Both the position numbers and the translations under genes were made by a program. Under the pieces are notes generated by a model. The model did not search any database, was not told the DNA's origin, and saw only the letters and a program-made list of their open reading frames with translations. From Acidobacteriota bacterium (GTDB lineage: Bacteria; Acidobacteriota; Thermoanaerobaculia; Multivoradales; JAHEKO01), in assembly GCA_027296385.1 (NCBI GenBank), contig JAPUJD010000058.1:1-14655 (forward strand): a stretch of DNA of 14,655 bases, given 5' to 3'. Shown piece after piece: positions 5,426 to 12,876 of the stretch; position 1 is the stretch's first letter, and each line of letters opens with the position of its first letter.

Positions 5426-6436
5426 ATGGCTCGAACTTCACAGGAAGAACAAAAGCGCCGACGGCGCAGCCGACTCCTCAAGGGATTGTTGCTGGGCGGT
5501 GCCGCGATCGGGCTGCCTGCCCTCGCCAACGTGCTGATAGCACGGCGCAATCGCCGCCTGGAGGCCGCGGCCTGGGGACGGCCGAGGCGCTACGCCTGGG
5601 AGTTGGGCGAGATCTCCTACCAGGATCTCGGCAGCGGCGAGCCGCTAGTGCTAGTGCATTCGCTCGGACCGGGTCACGACAGCGAAGAGTGGCGAGCCGT
5701 AGCCGTAGAACTGGCCGAGCAACATCGGGTGTTGGCGATCGACCTGATCGGTTGGGGTCGCTCAGACAAACCGGACGCCGCCTATGACGGTGAGTTCTAC
5801 ATCAAGTTCCTCGGTGACTTTATCGAAGACGTCGTGGGCCAGCGCTGTATCCTCATCGGGGCCGGCTTGAGCGCTGCCTACGCGGTTCAAGTGGCTGTCG
5901 ATCGGCCCGAGTCGATCAGCGCCGTCGGTCTGGTGGTGCCCTCGGGCATCGACGCAGGCGACGACGAGCCCGACCTCAAGGACGCACTCGTCCACTGGCT
6001 TCTCCGCACGCCGGTGTTCGGCACCTCGGCCCTCAATCTCTACACCAGCCAGACGGCCCTCGGACAATACCTGCGGCGCGAGGTTCTCGCCGCGCCGGAA
6101 CGAGCCGACGCGGCGCGCGTCGACCACCTCTATCGCTCGAGTCATCAACCGGGCGCACACGCCGCTTTGGCCGCCTATCTGAGCGGTTACTCGAACCATC
6201 GCGCGGTAGAGGCCCTCGGCCGCCTCCACCTGCCCCTGTGGCTGGTCTGGGGCCGGGCGGCCAAGAACCCGCCTGTCGAGACTGCCGACCTCTGGCTCCA
6301 GCGCGCGCCGCAGGCCGAGCTCGAAGTCTTCGAGGACAGCGGCAATCTGCCGCACCTAGAAGAGCCCAAGGCCTTTTCCCGCAGCCTGATGAGCTATCTC
6401 GAGCACCACGCCGAGCCGGCACTCCCCCTCGACTGA
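5426..6436 (+). CDS. Membrane-anchored alpha/beta-hydrolase-fold protein with degenerate active site
   Basis: The 336-aa product has a basic N-terminus (KRRRRSR) and one hydrophobic segment at about 18-39, so the rest is tethered to the membrane; the side is uncertain. The alpha/beta-hydrolase fold is clear: PLVLVHSLGPG (73-83, oxyanion region), LAIDLIGWGRSDKP (103-116), the nucleophile elbow at about 143-152, a cap region, LWLVWG (271-276) and a final NLPHLEEP with His310. The elbow reads G-A-G147-L-S149 instead of G-x-S-x-G, so the nucleophile position is Gly. The acid position after WG is Ala-Ala instead of Asp. Only the histidine of the triad remains, so this is probably not a classical hydrolase, unless Ser149 substitutes. 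The palindrome and promoter box lie upstream; the mutase gene follows after 15 nt, suggesting an operon. Confidence 0.82.
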   Translation: MARTSQEEQKRRRRSRLLKGLLLGGAAIGLPALANVLIARRNRRLEAAAWGRPRRYAWELGEISYQDLGSGEPLVLVHSLGPGHDSEEWRAVAVELAEQHRVLAIDLIGWGRSDKPDAAYDGEFYIKFLGDFIEDVVGQRCILIGAGLSAAYAVQVAVDRPESISAVGLVVPSGIDAGDDEPDLKDALVHWLLRTPVFGTSALNLYTSQTALGQYLRREVLAAPERADAARVDHLYRSSHQPGAHAALAAYLSGYSNHRAVEALGRLHLPLWLVWGRAAKNPPVETADLWLQRAPQAELEVFEDSGNLPHLEEPKAFSRSLMSYLEHHAEPALPLD

Positions 6437-6451
6437 ACGAATCTCTACTCC

Positions 6452-7810
6452 ATGGCAGGTATCTTCAAGGCCTACGACGTGCGTGGGGTCTATCCAGAGG
6501 ATCTGGACGAAGATCTCGCGCGCTCGATCGGTATCGCTTTCCAGCACGTGCTCGACGACACGGACCGAGCCCATGGCAACACCGTCATCGTCGGCCGCGA
6601 CATGCGCGCCAGCAGTGCGTCCCTGTCGGAGGCCCTGATCGACGGCCTGACAACCACGGGCTTGGATGTGCTCGACATTGGCCTGGCGACAACTCCGATG
6701 AACTACTTCGCCGTTGGCCACCTCGAAGCCGCCGGCGGCATCCAGGTCACGGCCAGCCATAATCCGGGCCGCTACAATGGCCTCAAGTTCAGCCGCCACG
6801 CTGCCCGGCCGGTTTCCGGAGACTCCGGCATCGAGCTCATGGAGAGCTCGATCGCCGCGGGCGACCTCCCGCGCGCCGAGAAGCGCGGAACGCACCGCCG
6901 GACCGATATCTTCCAGACCTACGGCGAGCACGTACTGTCCCATCTGCGCCGACCGGCCGATGCCCGCCCACTCAAGGTCGCGGTCGACGCGGCCAATGGC
7001 ATGGGAACCATCTACCGACCTCTGCTCGAGCGCTTGGGGATCGATCTCGTGCCACTCTATTTCGAGCTCGACGGGACCTTCCCCAACCACGAGGCCAACC
7101 CGCTCAAGCTCGAGAACCTAAGCGACCTGAGCGCTCTCGTGCGCTCCAGCGGCGCCGATCTGGGAGTGTGTTTCGATGGCGACGCCGATCGTGCCGCCTT
7201 CATGGACGAGCAGGGAGAGCCCGTGGGCAGCGACCTCTCGACCGCGCTCATCGCCGGAGAGATACTCGAACGTGAGCCGGGGGCCGCCATCATCTACGAT
7301 CTGCGCTCGTCACGCGCCGTCGCCGAGTACATTCGTGAGCACGGTGGCGAGCCCGTGCGCGAGCGGGTAGGCCACAGCTTCATCAAGGCAACGCTGCGCC
7401 GCCGCAACTCGCCCTTCGGCGGCGAGCTGGCCGGCCACTACTACTTCCGGGACAACTTCAACGCCGATTCCTCTCTGATGGCCGTCATCGAGATCCTCAA
7501 CCTGCTGTGGAAGTCCGGCCAGTCGATGTCCGAGCTCGCCAGCCGGCTCGGACGTTACTCCAAGTCGCCGGAGGTCAATTTCGAGGTTGCGGACAAGCAG
7601 GCCATGATGGACGAGATACGGAACCGCTACAGCGACGGCGAGATCGACAGGCTCGACGGCATCACCGTGCAGTATCCCGATTGGTGGTTCAACGTGCGCC
7701 CCTCCAACACCGAGCCTTACTTGCGGCTGGTGCTCGAAGCGACAACCCCCGACGCCCTCGCGGCACGGCTCGCGGAGCTCCAGGGGATCCTCGGTACGCC
7801 GGCGGACTAG
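6452..7810 (+). CDS. Phosphomannomutase/phosphoglucomutase (alpha-D-phosphohexomutase)
   Basis: Interconverts the 6- and 1-phosphates of mannose or glucose, feeding GDP-mannose or UDP-glucose for envelope glycans. The 452-aa length is normal for the ManB/AlgC type. Four family domains are marked: FKAYDVRG (5-12); the phosphoserine loop TASHNPGRYNG with Ser102; the metal loop DGDADR (242-247); the sugar-specificity loop GGELAGHYYF (323-332), in which the GE-x-(A/S)-GH pattern suits mannose/glucose rather than glucosamine substrates; and the phosphate-binding RPSNTEP (416-422). The ATG lies 15 nt after the hydrolase stop and has no evident Shine-Dalgarno. The convergent ZomB-like glycosyltransferase gene ends 25 nt downstream. 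The enzyme class is firm; the preferred sugar is not known. Confidence 0.93.
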   Translation: MAGIFKAYDVRGVYPEDLDEDLARSIGIAFQHVLDDTDRAHGNTVIVGRDMRASSASLSEALIDGLTTTGLDVLDIGLATTPMNYFAVGHLEAAGGIQVTASHNPGRYNGLKFSRHAARPVSGDSGIELMESSIAAGDLPRAEKRGTHRRTDIFQTYGEHVLSHLRRPADARPLKVAVDAANGMGTIYRPLLERLGIDLVPLYFELDGTFPNHEANPLKLENLSDLSALVRSSGADLGVCFDGDADRAAFMDEQGEPVGSDLSTALIAGEILEREPGAAIIYDLRSSRAVAEYIREHGGEPVRERVGHSFIKATLRRRNSPFGGELAGHYYFRDNFNADSSLMAVIEILNLLWKSGQSMSELASRLGRYSKSPEVNFEVADKQAMMDEIRNRYSDGEIDRLDGITVQYPDWWFNVRPSNTEPYLRLVLEATTPDALAARLAELQGILGTPAD

Positions 7811-7835
7811 CCTGCCTGAAGGCTCGACGGATAGA

Positions 7836-9470
7836 TCACTCGCGCCGATTCCACCTCGCGATCTCGCGCCGAAGGTCCCGCGGCTGGAATAGCGATGGGT
7901 TACGCTCGGCCCACGCCCGGATCGCTTCGTCGTAGGCCCCAGTGTTGAGGCGCCAGATCTCGCGCCAACGAGCCTGGCTCCAAAGTGGCCCTCGGGTGAC
8001 GAGGCGGGTGGCATCGTAGAACCGGGCGAGGCCAGGGTCCTCGATCCGATTGTCGCCGCTCTTCAGGCTATCGACGAATCCGGCCGGCCGAGGTCGGCGG
8101 ACGTGTCCAGGGCGCCAGGCCATCCTTCCTGGCAGGTTGAAGTCGCCGCGCCGAATGCCGGGCAGGCGGGCGCGAAATGGGTCGGCCAGCGCGTTGGCGT
8201 CCAGGATGTACACCTCGGGGCCCGAGTAGTAGCCGATGAGCCCTACGGTGTCGCGGCTGAGGATGCACACCTGGGCGTCGCAGTGCTCACCGGGCACGAG
8301 TCGCCAGCCGGCCTCTGGCCAGGAGCTCTCGGACAAGAAGTACACCAAGCCGGTAAATGGGTGCCAGACTCGCCGCTCGTTGCCGATTCCCACTGGATCG
8401 ACCGGCTGACCTGCCAGTGTGGCAAAGCTGCGAACCAGCAACGTCACGACGGCGATGGCGATCCACGGTGCAGGTCGGGGAATGGGTCTCGCCGGTGAGG
8501 GGTCTCGAATCAGGCTGACTATCAGGAGAAGGTAGGGCGCGGTCAGCAGCCGCCCGCTCATGTAGCCACCACCGATGGCGACCAGGTAGGCGAGGTAGAG
8601 ACCGACGCCGATGGCCACAGCCCGGCCCTCGGACGAGCGTCGCCAGGCCACGCTCAGTAGCCAGGCGCCCAAAAGGACGGTGAATCCGTCGTGGACGAGG
8701 GAGCTACCCAAGAAACTGAGTCCCTGGGTGAGTTTGCCCAGACCGGAGATTCCGGTCGCCAGCTTGGCGGGAGCCGTGTTCGGCACGAGGAAGCCGAAGT
8801 AGATCAACGAGAACGCTTCCCACAAGAGCAGCGGCAAGCCGAAGACAGCGAGCGCTTGGAGCCGTTGGTTCCTCCCGGCCCGCCGCCCGGCGAGGACGAG
8901 GATCGGAAGCAAGAGCGGGAGAAGGTCGAGCCGGTTGAGTCCTGCCAACGCGGTCAACAATGCCAGCCCGGACAGGTGAGCGGCCCGCCGTGGCCACGCT
9001 CGCCAGCCGATGAAGACGATGAGGAGATGGGAGAGCGGGGTCTCGAGTCCCGAGGTCGAGTAGTCGAGGAACCCCTGCGAGAGCAGCAGGGCGGCGATCA
9101 CCAGTGCGCCATCCCGAGCGCAGGCCGAGAGCCGGAACGCCAGAAAATAGACGGTCAGGACGGAGCAGAGCAAGCAAAGGCTGAGGGTGGTGATGTAGAT
9201 CTCGTGGACCAGGACGTAGAGTCCGGCGTGGAGAAAAAACCAGAGAGGATGGGTAAAAACCTGGACTCGTTCACCATCGTTCCAGGTGAGGCCCCGGCCG
9301 GCGACGAAGTTGTCTACTGTGCGGAAGGAGATGAATGCGTCATCGTGTACCCACGCGGTAGCGACGAGGGCGAGGAGGAAAAGGCCGAAGAGCGACCCGC
9401 GTACTGTCGCGCTGGACAGCCCCCAAGCTGGCCACCGGGTCGAGTCCGCCCTGACGGTGTCCAGGCTCAT
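7836..9470 (-). CDS. Polytopic membrane glycosyltransferase-like protein, ZomB/AftB type (GT-C fold)
   Basis: A 544-aa integral membrane protein with roughly ten hydrophobic segments between about 24 and 345 and a soluble C-terminal part. Just after the first helix is HDDAFISFR (42-50), an Asp-Asp pair typical of GT-C enzymes that use polyprenyl-phosphate sugars, then NFVAGRGLTWN and GERVQVFTHPLW (67-78). This combination is what I associate with the family of mycobacterial AftB (terminal arabinofuranosyltransferase) and proteins labelled ZomB. I infer addition of a sugar from a lipid donor to an envelope glycan outside the inner membrane; donor and acceptor are unknown. The C-terminal part (about 350-544) has Trp- and Arg-rich motifs. 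A candidate -10 (TAACCT) lies 9 nt before the ATG. It is convergent with the phosphohexomutase gene. Confidence 0.75.
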   Translation of the reverse strand: MSLDTVRADSTRWPAWGLSSATVRGSLFGLFLLALVATAWVHDDAFISFRTVDNFVAGRGLTWNDGERVQVFTHPLWFFLHAGLYVLVHEIYITTLSLCLLCSVLTVYFLAFRLSACARDGALVIAALLLSQGFLDYSTSGLETPLSHLLIVFIGWRAWPRRAAHLSGLALLTALAGLNRLDLLPLLLPILVLAGRRAGRNQRLQALAVFGLPLLLWEAFSLIYFGFLVPNTAPAKLATGISGLGKLTQGLSFLGSSLVHDGFTVLLGAWLLSVAWRRSSEGRAVAIGVGLYLAYLVAIGGGYMSGRLLTAPYLLLIVSLIRDPSPARPIPRPAPWIAIAVVTLLVRSFATLAGQPVDPVGIGNERRVWHPFTGLVYFLSESSWPEAGWRLVPGEHCDAQVCILSRDTVGLIGYYSGPEVYILDANALADPFRARLPGIRRGDFNLPGRMAWRPGHVRRPRPAGFVDSLKSGDNRIEDPGLARFYDATRLVTRGPLWSQARWREIWRLNTGAYDEAIRAWAERNPSLFQPRDLRREIARWNRRE

Positions 9471-9479
9471 GTGCGGCCG

Positions 9480-9485
9480 AGGTTA
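9480..9485 (-). promoter_or_regulatory. Candidate -10 for the ZomB-like gene (near-leaderless)
   Basis: TAACCT on the minus strand fits TANNNT and ends 9 nt before the ATG at 9470, the same distance as at the hydrolase gene. TTTCTGCC lies 6 nt upstream of it (9499-9492), close to the CTTCTGCC block of the bipartite box but at different spacing. No -35 match is evident. Confidence 0.3.
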
Positions 9486-9536
9486 CCGCACGGCAGAAAG
9501 CGAGTTACTCCGCAGTAGAGATGACCCGCCAGAGGC

Positions 9537-10220
9537 TCAGCGCCGGGCGCGGCTCAGGAAGTAGAGCAGGGTCATCAGGGTCGAGATCGCGGCCGCCACG
9601 TAGGTCAGGGCGGCGGCGTTGAGCACGCGGCTCATGCCCTCGCGCTCCTGGACTGTCACGATGCCGTGCTCGAAGGCAAGCTTCTTGGCCCGGCTCGAGG
9701 CATCGAACTCGACCGGCAGGGTGACGATCTGGAAGACCAGGACGGCGCTGAAGAGGAGCGCGCCGGCGTAGAGCACACCCGGACCCGTAGAGCTAATCAG
9801 GAACAGGCCGATGAGCATCACCCAGTAGCCGAGCTTCGAGCCCACGTTGGCGGTCGGTACGAGGGCCGAACGCAGCCACAGCGGCGCGTAGCCGCGAGCG
9901 TGTTGAATGGCATGCCCGGCCTCATGGCAGGCGACGCCGACGGCGGCCACCGAGTTGGTGGCGTAGACGGGCTCGGACAACGCCAGGGTCTTGGTCAAGG
10001 GATTGTAGTGATCGGACAGCACGCCGCGGGTGGCGACGATCTCGACATCGCCGATCCCGGCCCGCTCGAGCATGCGCGCGGCGGCCTGGGCCCCGGTGAG
10101 ACCGGACATTGTCCGCACCTTGGAGTACTTTTTGAAGGCCGACTTGGTGCGCCAACTGGCCCACAGGGCCAACGCGAGAGCCGGGCCGATGAAGAGGAAG
10201 TAGCTCGGGTCGAAGAACAT
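9537..10220 (-). CDS. Membrane zinc metallopeptidase, YugP family
   Basis: Predicted inner-membrane zinc peptidase of 227 aa; the family's substrates are largely unknown. It begins MFFDPSYFLFIGPALALALW (first helix). The motif NPLTKTLALSEPVY and the zinc-binding HEAGH (His99, Glu100, His103) in VGVACHEAGHAIQHARGY follow. Next are two helices at about 130-170, then LPVEFDASSRAKKL with Glu171, a likely third zinc ligand, and a final helix. These are the hallmarks of the YugP/Zn_peptidase_2 family. I chose the ATG at 10220 because AGGAG lies 5 nt upstream; the longer frame from 10250 adds ten residues across that site. A TAAAAT -10 lies 46 nt upstream of the start. It is divergent from the SDR gene; the ZomB-like gene begins 66 nt downstream and may be co-transcribed or have its own promoter. 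Confidence 0.9.
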   Translation of the reverse strand: MFFDPSYFLFIGPALALALWASWRTKSAFKKYSKVRTMSGLTGAQAAARMLERAGIGDVEIVATRGVLSDHYNPLTKTLALSEPVYATNSVAAVGVACHEAGHAIQHARGYAPLWLRSALVPTANVGSKLGYWVMLIGLFLISSTGPGVLYAGALLFSAVLVFQIVTLPVEFDASSRAKKLAFEHGIVTVQEREGMSRVLNAAALTYVAAAISTLMTLLYFLSRARR

Positions 10221-10265
10221 CATTTCTCCTAGAAACCGCGCCCGGAGCATCAGCGCGAAGTCCTG

Positions 10266-10274
10266 ATTTTACCA
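10266..10274 (-). promoter_or_regulatory. Extended -10 promoter for the YugP-type peptidase gene
   Basis: The minus strand reads TGGTAAAAT: an extended -10 TG plus TAAAAT (10271-10266), one base from consensus. Transcription would begin near 10258, leaving a leader of about 38 nt that carries the AGGAG ribosome site. No clear -35 is seen, which is normal for extended -10 promoters. Confidence 0.5.
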
Positions 10275-10279
10275 GTAGG

Positions 10280-10302
10280 CTTCTGCCACAGGCTGCTAGA
10301 GT
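10280..10302 (+). promoter_or_regulatory. Bipartite promoter box upstream of the SDR gene
   Basis: CTTCTGCC (10280-10287), 5 nt, then CTGCTAGAGT (10293-10302), with TAGAGT ending 8 nt before the GTG at 10311. It matches the box at 5394-5416 in 19 of 23 positions with the same spacing. There is no recognisable Shine-Dalgarno before the GTG, which fits a leaderless or very short-leader transcript. Confidence 0.45.
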
Positions 10303-10310
10303 GCTCCCCC

Positions 10311-11033
10311 GTGAGTACCGACTCCCGATCCATCGCTCTCGTCACGGGAGGCAGCCGCGGCATCGGCCGGGCCGTGGTCGAAGCCTTGCTCGATGAAGGA
10401 TGGGTCGTGCACTTCTGCAGTCTCGGTGAAGATTCCGTCGCCAGCGCGCTTTCGGCGCTCGAGACGGATAATGCGGGCCGAGTCTTCGGCCACACAGTAG
10501 ACATACGGTCCCAGACCGCCGTGGATTCCCTGGTCGACGAAGTCATCCGGCGCTCCGGGCACATCGACTGCCTGGTCAACAACGCCGGCCTCGGCCGCTT
10601 CGGGCCCGTCGACTCGATCTCCGGCGACGATTGGCGTTGCGTCATCCAGACCAACCTTGACGGCGCCTTCTACGCCCTGCGCGCCTGCTCCCGATCCATG
10701 ATCGAACGCGGCTCCGGCTGGATCATCAACATCGCTTCGCTGGCGGCCAAGAATCCCTTTGCCGGAGGTGCCGCCTACAACGCTAGCAAGTTCGGCCTTC
10801 TCGGCCTCTCCGAGGCCGCGATGCTCGATCTGAGGCATCACGGCATCCGGGTCACGGCGATTCTCCCCGGCAGCGTCGACACGGACTTCAGACCCCCGTC
10901 ACGCCGCCCCCAGACCGACTGGATGCTGACTGCGGGCGACGTCGCCCGCACGGTGATCGATCTGCTGCGCTACCCGCCCCGTGCCCTGCCCAGCCGGATC
11001 GAGCTCAGGCCGTCGCAGCCACCCCGTCACTGA
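10311..11033 (+). CDS. Short-chain dehydrogenase/reductase (classical SDR, FabG-like)
   Basis: An NAD(P)H-dependent oxidoreductase of 240 aa; the substrate is unknown. The cofactor motif TGGSRGIG (12-19) and LVNNAG (88-93) are intact, and so is the catalytic tetrad: Asn115, Ser143 (NIASLA), Tyr156 and Lys160 (YNASK). LPGSVDTDF (185-193) is the usual PG-motif region. Length and motifs fit classical SDRs, including 3-oxoacyl-ACP reductases, but no acyl-carrier or fatty-acid genes lie beside it to support that reading. The GTG at 10311 is chosen because it gives the usual short N-terminus and lies just below the candidate -10. It is divergent from the YugP-type gene and convergent with the anti-sigma gene, which ends 95 nt downstream. 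Confidence 0.9.
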   Translation: MSTDSRSIALVTGGSRGIGRAVVEALLDEGWVVHFCSLGEDSVASALSALETDNAGRVFGHTVDIRSQTAVDSLVDEVIRRSGHIDCLVNNAGLGRFGPVDSISGDDWRCVIQTNLDGAFYALRACSRSMIERGSGWIINIASLAAKNPFAGGAAYNASKFGLLGLSEAAMLDLRHHGIRVTAILPGSVDTDFRPPSRRPQTDWMLTAGDVARTVIDLLRYPPRALPSRIELRPSQPPRH

Positions 11034-11128
11034 GCCCCGTCCACCGGCGGGCAGCGCACGGAGCGCTCGTCGAAGTGTCGCGACGGCTCGGGTCGTGCAA
11101 CAGTTCGGTTTCGGCGGTCGAGGAGTTG

Positions 11129-11926
11129 CTACAACACACGGACCATTTCATCACCATAGAGGACGATCTCGCCGCTCGGCCTCGACGGAGCTGGCTCCGT
11201 CTCGAGCGAGACGTGCACCGCCAGGAGGCCGTCCGGCATGGTCGGCGAGGCGAATTCGAGCTCCTGCCCGATCAGGTTGCCAGCGGCGACCAGTCCGTCC
11301 GCGGTCTCGAACCAGACCCTGTAGTAGCGGTCAGGCCCGGTCTCGAGCCCCGCCACCTTGACGTACCAGTGCTGATGGTCGGCGGCGACGAATAGCAGGC
11401 CGTAGGGGCCTTCGTTGCTCTGAGTCGCCGTCGTCGGCCGCAGGGCGCAAACCTCGACACCGCGACTGCTGACCAGCTGCAGGTTCTGGTGCGCCACTGC
11501 CAACCCGGTCTCGGCGTCAGCGAGGGCCGCAGCGTCGGCGGAAAGCAGGGCGACCGCGGTCTCCAGGTGGGCGATGTCGAGGCGTTGCCGGCGTACGGTG
11601 CCGAACTGCATGGCGGCCATGCCGATCGCCACTACGGTGAGGCCGGCCGCGAGAGGCATCAGCCAGCGGGAGGCAACAGGACCACGGCGACGCTCGTGGA
11701 AGCTCTGTATCTCGGGGACCGCGACTCGCCGCATCAGCTCTTCCTTCACCCGGGGGGAGGGCTCGACCGGGTCCAGCGCGTAAGGCAACAGGCCGAACAC
11801 CTCGGCGTCGAAACGCTCGATCTCCGCTCGCTCGACGTTCGACAGCGCACTCCACCCATCGACCTCATCGCGCTCGGACCCTTTTAGCTCTGCGAGCCAG
11901 TCGAAGTCACTCTTGCCGTCGTTCAC
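11129..11926 (-). CDS. RskA-type anti-sigma factor, single-pass membrane
   Basis: Expected to hold the ECF sigma factor of the preceding gene inactive at the inner membrane. It has 265 aa: a cytosolic N-terminus (1-87) with LDPVEPSPRVKEELMRRV, the helix ending of RskA anti-sigma domains; one membrane segment at about 88-108 (WLMPLAAGLTVVAIGMAAMQF region); a short coiled-coil-like stretch; and an extracytoplasmic RskA C-terminal domain with WYVKVAGL, YYRVWFETADG and ending PSGEIVLYGDE. The HxxxCxxC zinc motif of ZAS-type anti-sigma factors is absent, and residues 1-60 contain no cysteine. The start is GTG at 11926, overlapping the sigma stop as GTGA, with AGGAG 7 nt upstream, so translation is probably coupled. 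The inducing signal and the proteases are not in the window. Confidence 0.85.
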   Translation of the reverse strand: MNDGKSDFDWLAELKGSERDEVDGWSALSNVERAEIERFDAEVFGLLPYALDPVEPSPRVKEELMRRVAVPEIQSFHERRRGPVASRWLMPLAAGLTVVAIGMAAMQFGTVRRQRLDIAHLETAVALLSADAAALADAETGLAVAHQNLQLVSSRGVEVCALRPTTATQSNEGPYGLLFVAADHQHWYVKVAGLETGPDRYYRVWFETADGLVAAGNLIGQELEFASPTMPDGLLAVHVSLETEPAPSRPSGEIVLYGDEMVRVL

Positions 11927-12537
11927 AGAAGATCTCCTATGTCTTCCTTCAGGGCCACCCTTAGTTTCTTCATCGCCAGCAGGGTCCTCGTCTTGACCGT
12001 TCCCAGGGGAATGTCCTTCTCCGCCGCAATCTCGCGCTGGGTCATCCCGGAGAAGAAGGCCAGCTCCAAGACCTGCCTCTGTTCCCCTGGCAGCAGGCTC
12101 AACTCATCGCGAAGTCGAACCGCCCTCTCTTGGTGCAGTACGTTGCGCGCGCCCTCTGGGGATTCATCGATCCGAGTCGCCTCGCGCTGCGCCGCCGTCA
12201 GGGTGCGATCCACGACCTTGCGGCTGCGGATGCGGTCTATCGCTCGGCTCCGCGTCATCATCACCAGCCAGGTCGAAACCGACGAGCGCTCCGGGTCGTA
12301 GCGCGCAGCTTGACGCCAGGCCTGCATGAGGACTTCCTGCACGACCTCCTCGCCCTCGGCGTGGTCGTTGACCACGCGGATGGCCAAGGCGAGCAACATC
12401 GACGCGTACCGGTTGTAGAGCTGAGACAGCGCTTCCTGGTCGCCCTGCGCCAGCCGGGCGACGAGTTGTCTCTCCTCGGCCGCGCGGAGATTCCGATTCG
12501 AGGTGGTCGGTTGCATTGGAACCAAGGACGATACCAT
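11923..12537 (-). CDS. ECF-type RNA polymerase sigma factor (SigK-like)
   Basis: An alternative sigma factor of about 204 aa from the ATG at 12537. Sigma region 2 runs from EERQLVARLAQGDQEALSQL through YNRYASMLLALAIRV, EEVVQEVLMQAWRQA (the polymerase-binding helix) to STWLVMMTRSRAIDRIRSRK (about 88-107). Region 4 starts at LSLLPGEQRQVLELAFFSGM, and the recognition helix is IPLGTVKTRTLLAMKKLR (about 176-193). The partner anti-sigma overlaps the stop codon. The start is uncertain: the frame is open to a GTG at 12594 and there is another ATG at 12516; none has a well-placed Shine-Dalgarno. I kept the ATG at 12537, with GGGAG 14 nt upstream. Family assignment is firm; the SigK-like subgroup is inferred from the RskA partner. 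Confidence 0.9.
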   Translation of the reverse strand: MVSSLVPMQPTTSNRNLRAAEERQLVARLAQGDQEALSQLYNRYASMLLALAIRVVNDHAEGEEVVQEVLMQAWRQAARYDPERSSVSTWLVMMTRSRAIDRIRSRKVVDRTLTAAQREATRIDESPEGARNVLHQERAVRLRDELSLLPGEQRQVLELAFFSGMTQREIAAEKDIPLGTVKTRTLLAMKKLRVALKEDIGDLL

Positions 12538-12701
12538 CCCTGCATTTCTCACTCCCGTTCGGGCTAGGCCGGCGAAATCCGTTGCGCTCGACACGGGGTG
12601 AGGGCCCGGCAGACTCGCAGCAGGCTATGATCCGCCTCCAGCCGATTGTCCGCCCGAAGAGGTCCGGGCTTCATGCCTGGAGCGGCGGAGGACCGAGAAC
12701 G

Positions 12702-12836
12702 ATGAACCTCCCTCACGACGAGACGAACCGACGGACAGCACCGCAGCCGAGCATCGCCGTCATCGGGGCCGCGACCACAAATGAGGCGACGCTGGCGCGG
12801 GCCGAAGCGGTCGGCAAAGGGCTCGCGCCGCGCTGC
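12702..12836 (+). pseudogene. Possible N-terminal remnant of a LOG/TIGR00725-type (SLOG) gene
   Basis: The stretch from 12538 to 12876 has no intact gene I can support. Within it, an ATG at 12702, 10 nt after GGAGG, opens a frame whose residues 19-45 read like the first strand and helix of the SLOG/lysine-decarboxylase-like Rossmann fold (SIAVIGAATTNEATLARAEA then VGKGLAPR). Similarity stops after about 45 residues. The frame continues as Arg/His/Pro-rich sequence overlapping the thioesterase in another frame, and no GGxxGxMeA motif appears. I read it as a truncated remnant; a short functional peptide or chance resemblance is possible. Confidence 0.35.
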
Positions 12837-12841
12837 GACTT

Positions 12842-12872
12842 GCCGAAAAAGGAGCCTCGCCGAAAAGGACCT
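12842..12872 (+). repeat. Tandem near-repeat with two Shine-Dalgarno-like cores
   Basis: GCCGAAAAAGGAGCCT (12842-12857) is followed one base later by GCCGAAAAGGACCT (12859-12872). The second copy supplies the AAGGA that sits 7 nt before the thioesterase ATG at 12877; the first copy holds a stronger AAGGAG but lies about 22 nt away. It looks like a small local duplication. Confidence 0.5.
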
Positions 12873-12876
12873 GAAC

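Noticed and set aside
8691..9518. 275-aa plus-strand frame opposite the ZomB-like gene
   Set aside because: It is the charged mirror of a hydrophobic membrane protein (Glu/Gln/Arg-rich), a usual artefact of antisense frames.
10296..10841. Minus-strand frame antisense to the SDR gene
   Set aside because: It overlaps the divergent promoter region and a complete SDR gene with an intact catalytic tetrad; no domain is seen.
11034..11128. Possible terminator or small RNA between the convergent SDR and anti-sigma genes
   Set aside because: Only short self-complementary words (GAGCGCTC) are present, with no stem long enough and no T-run.
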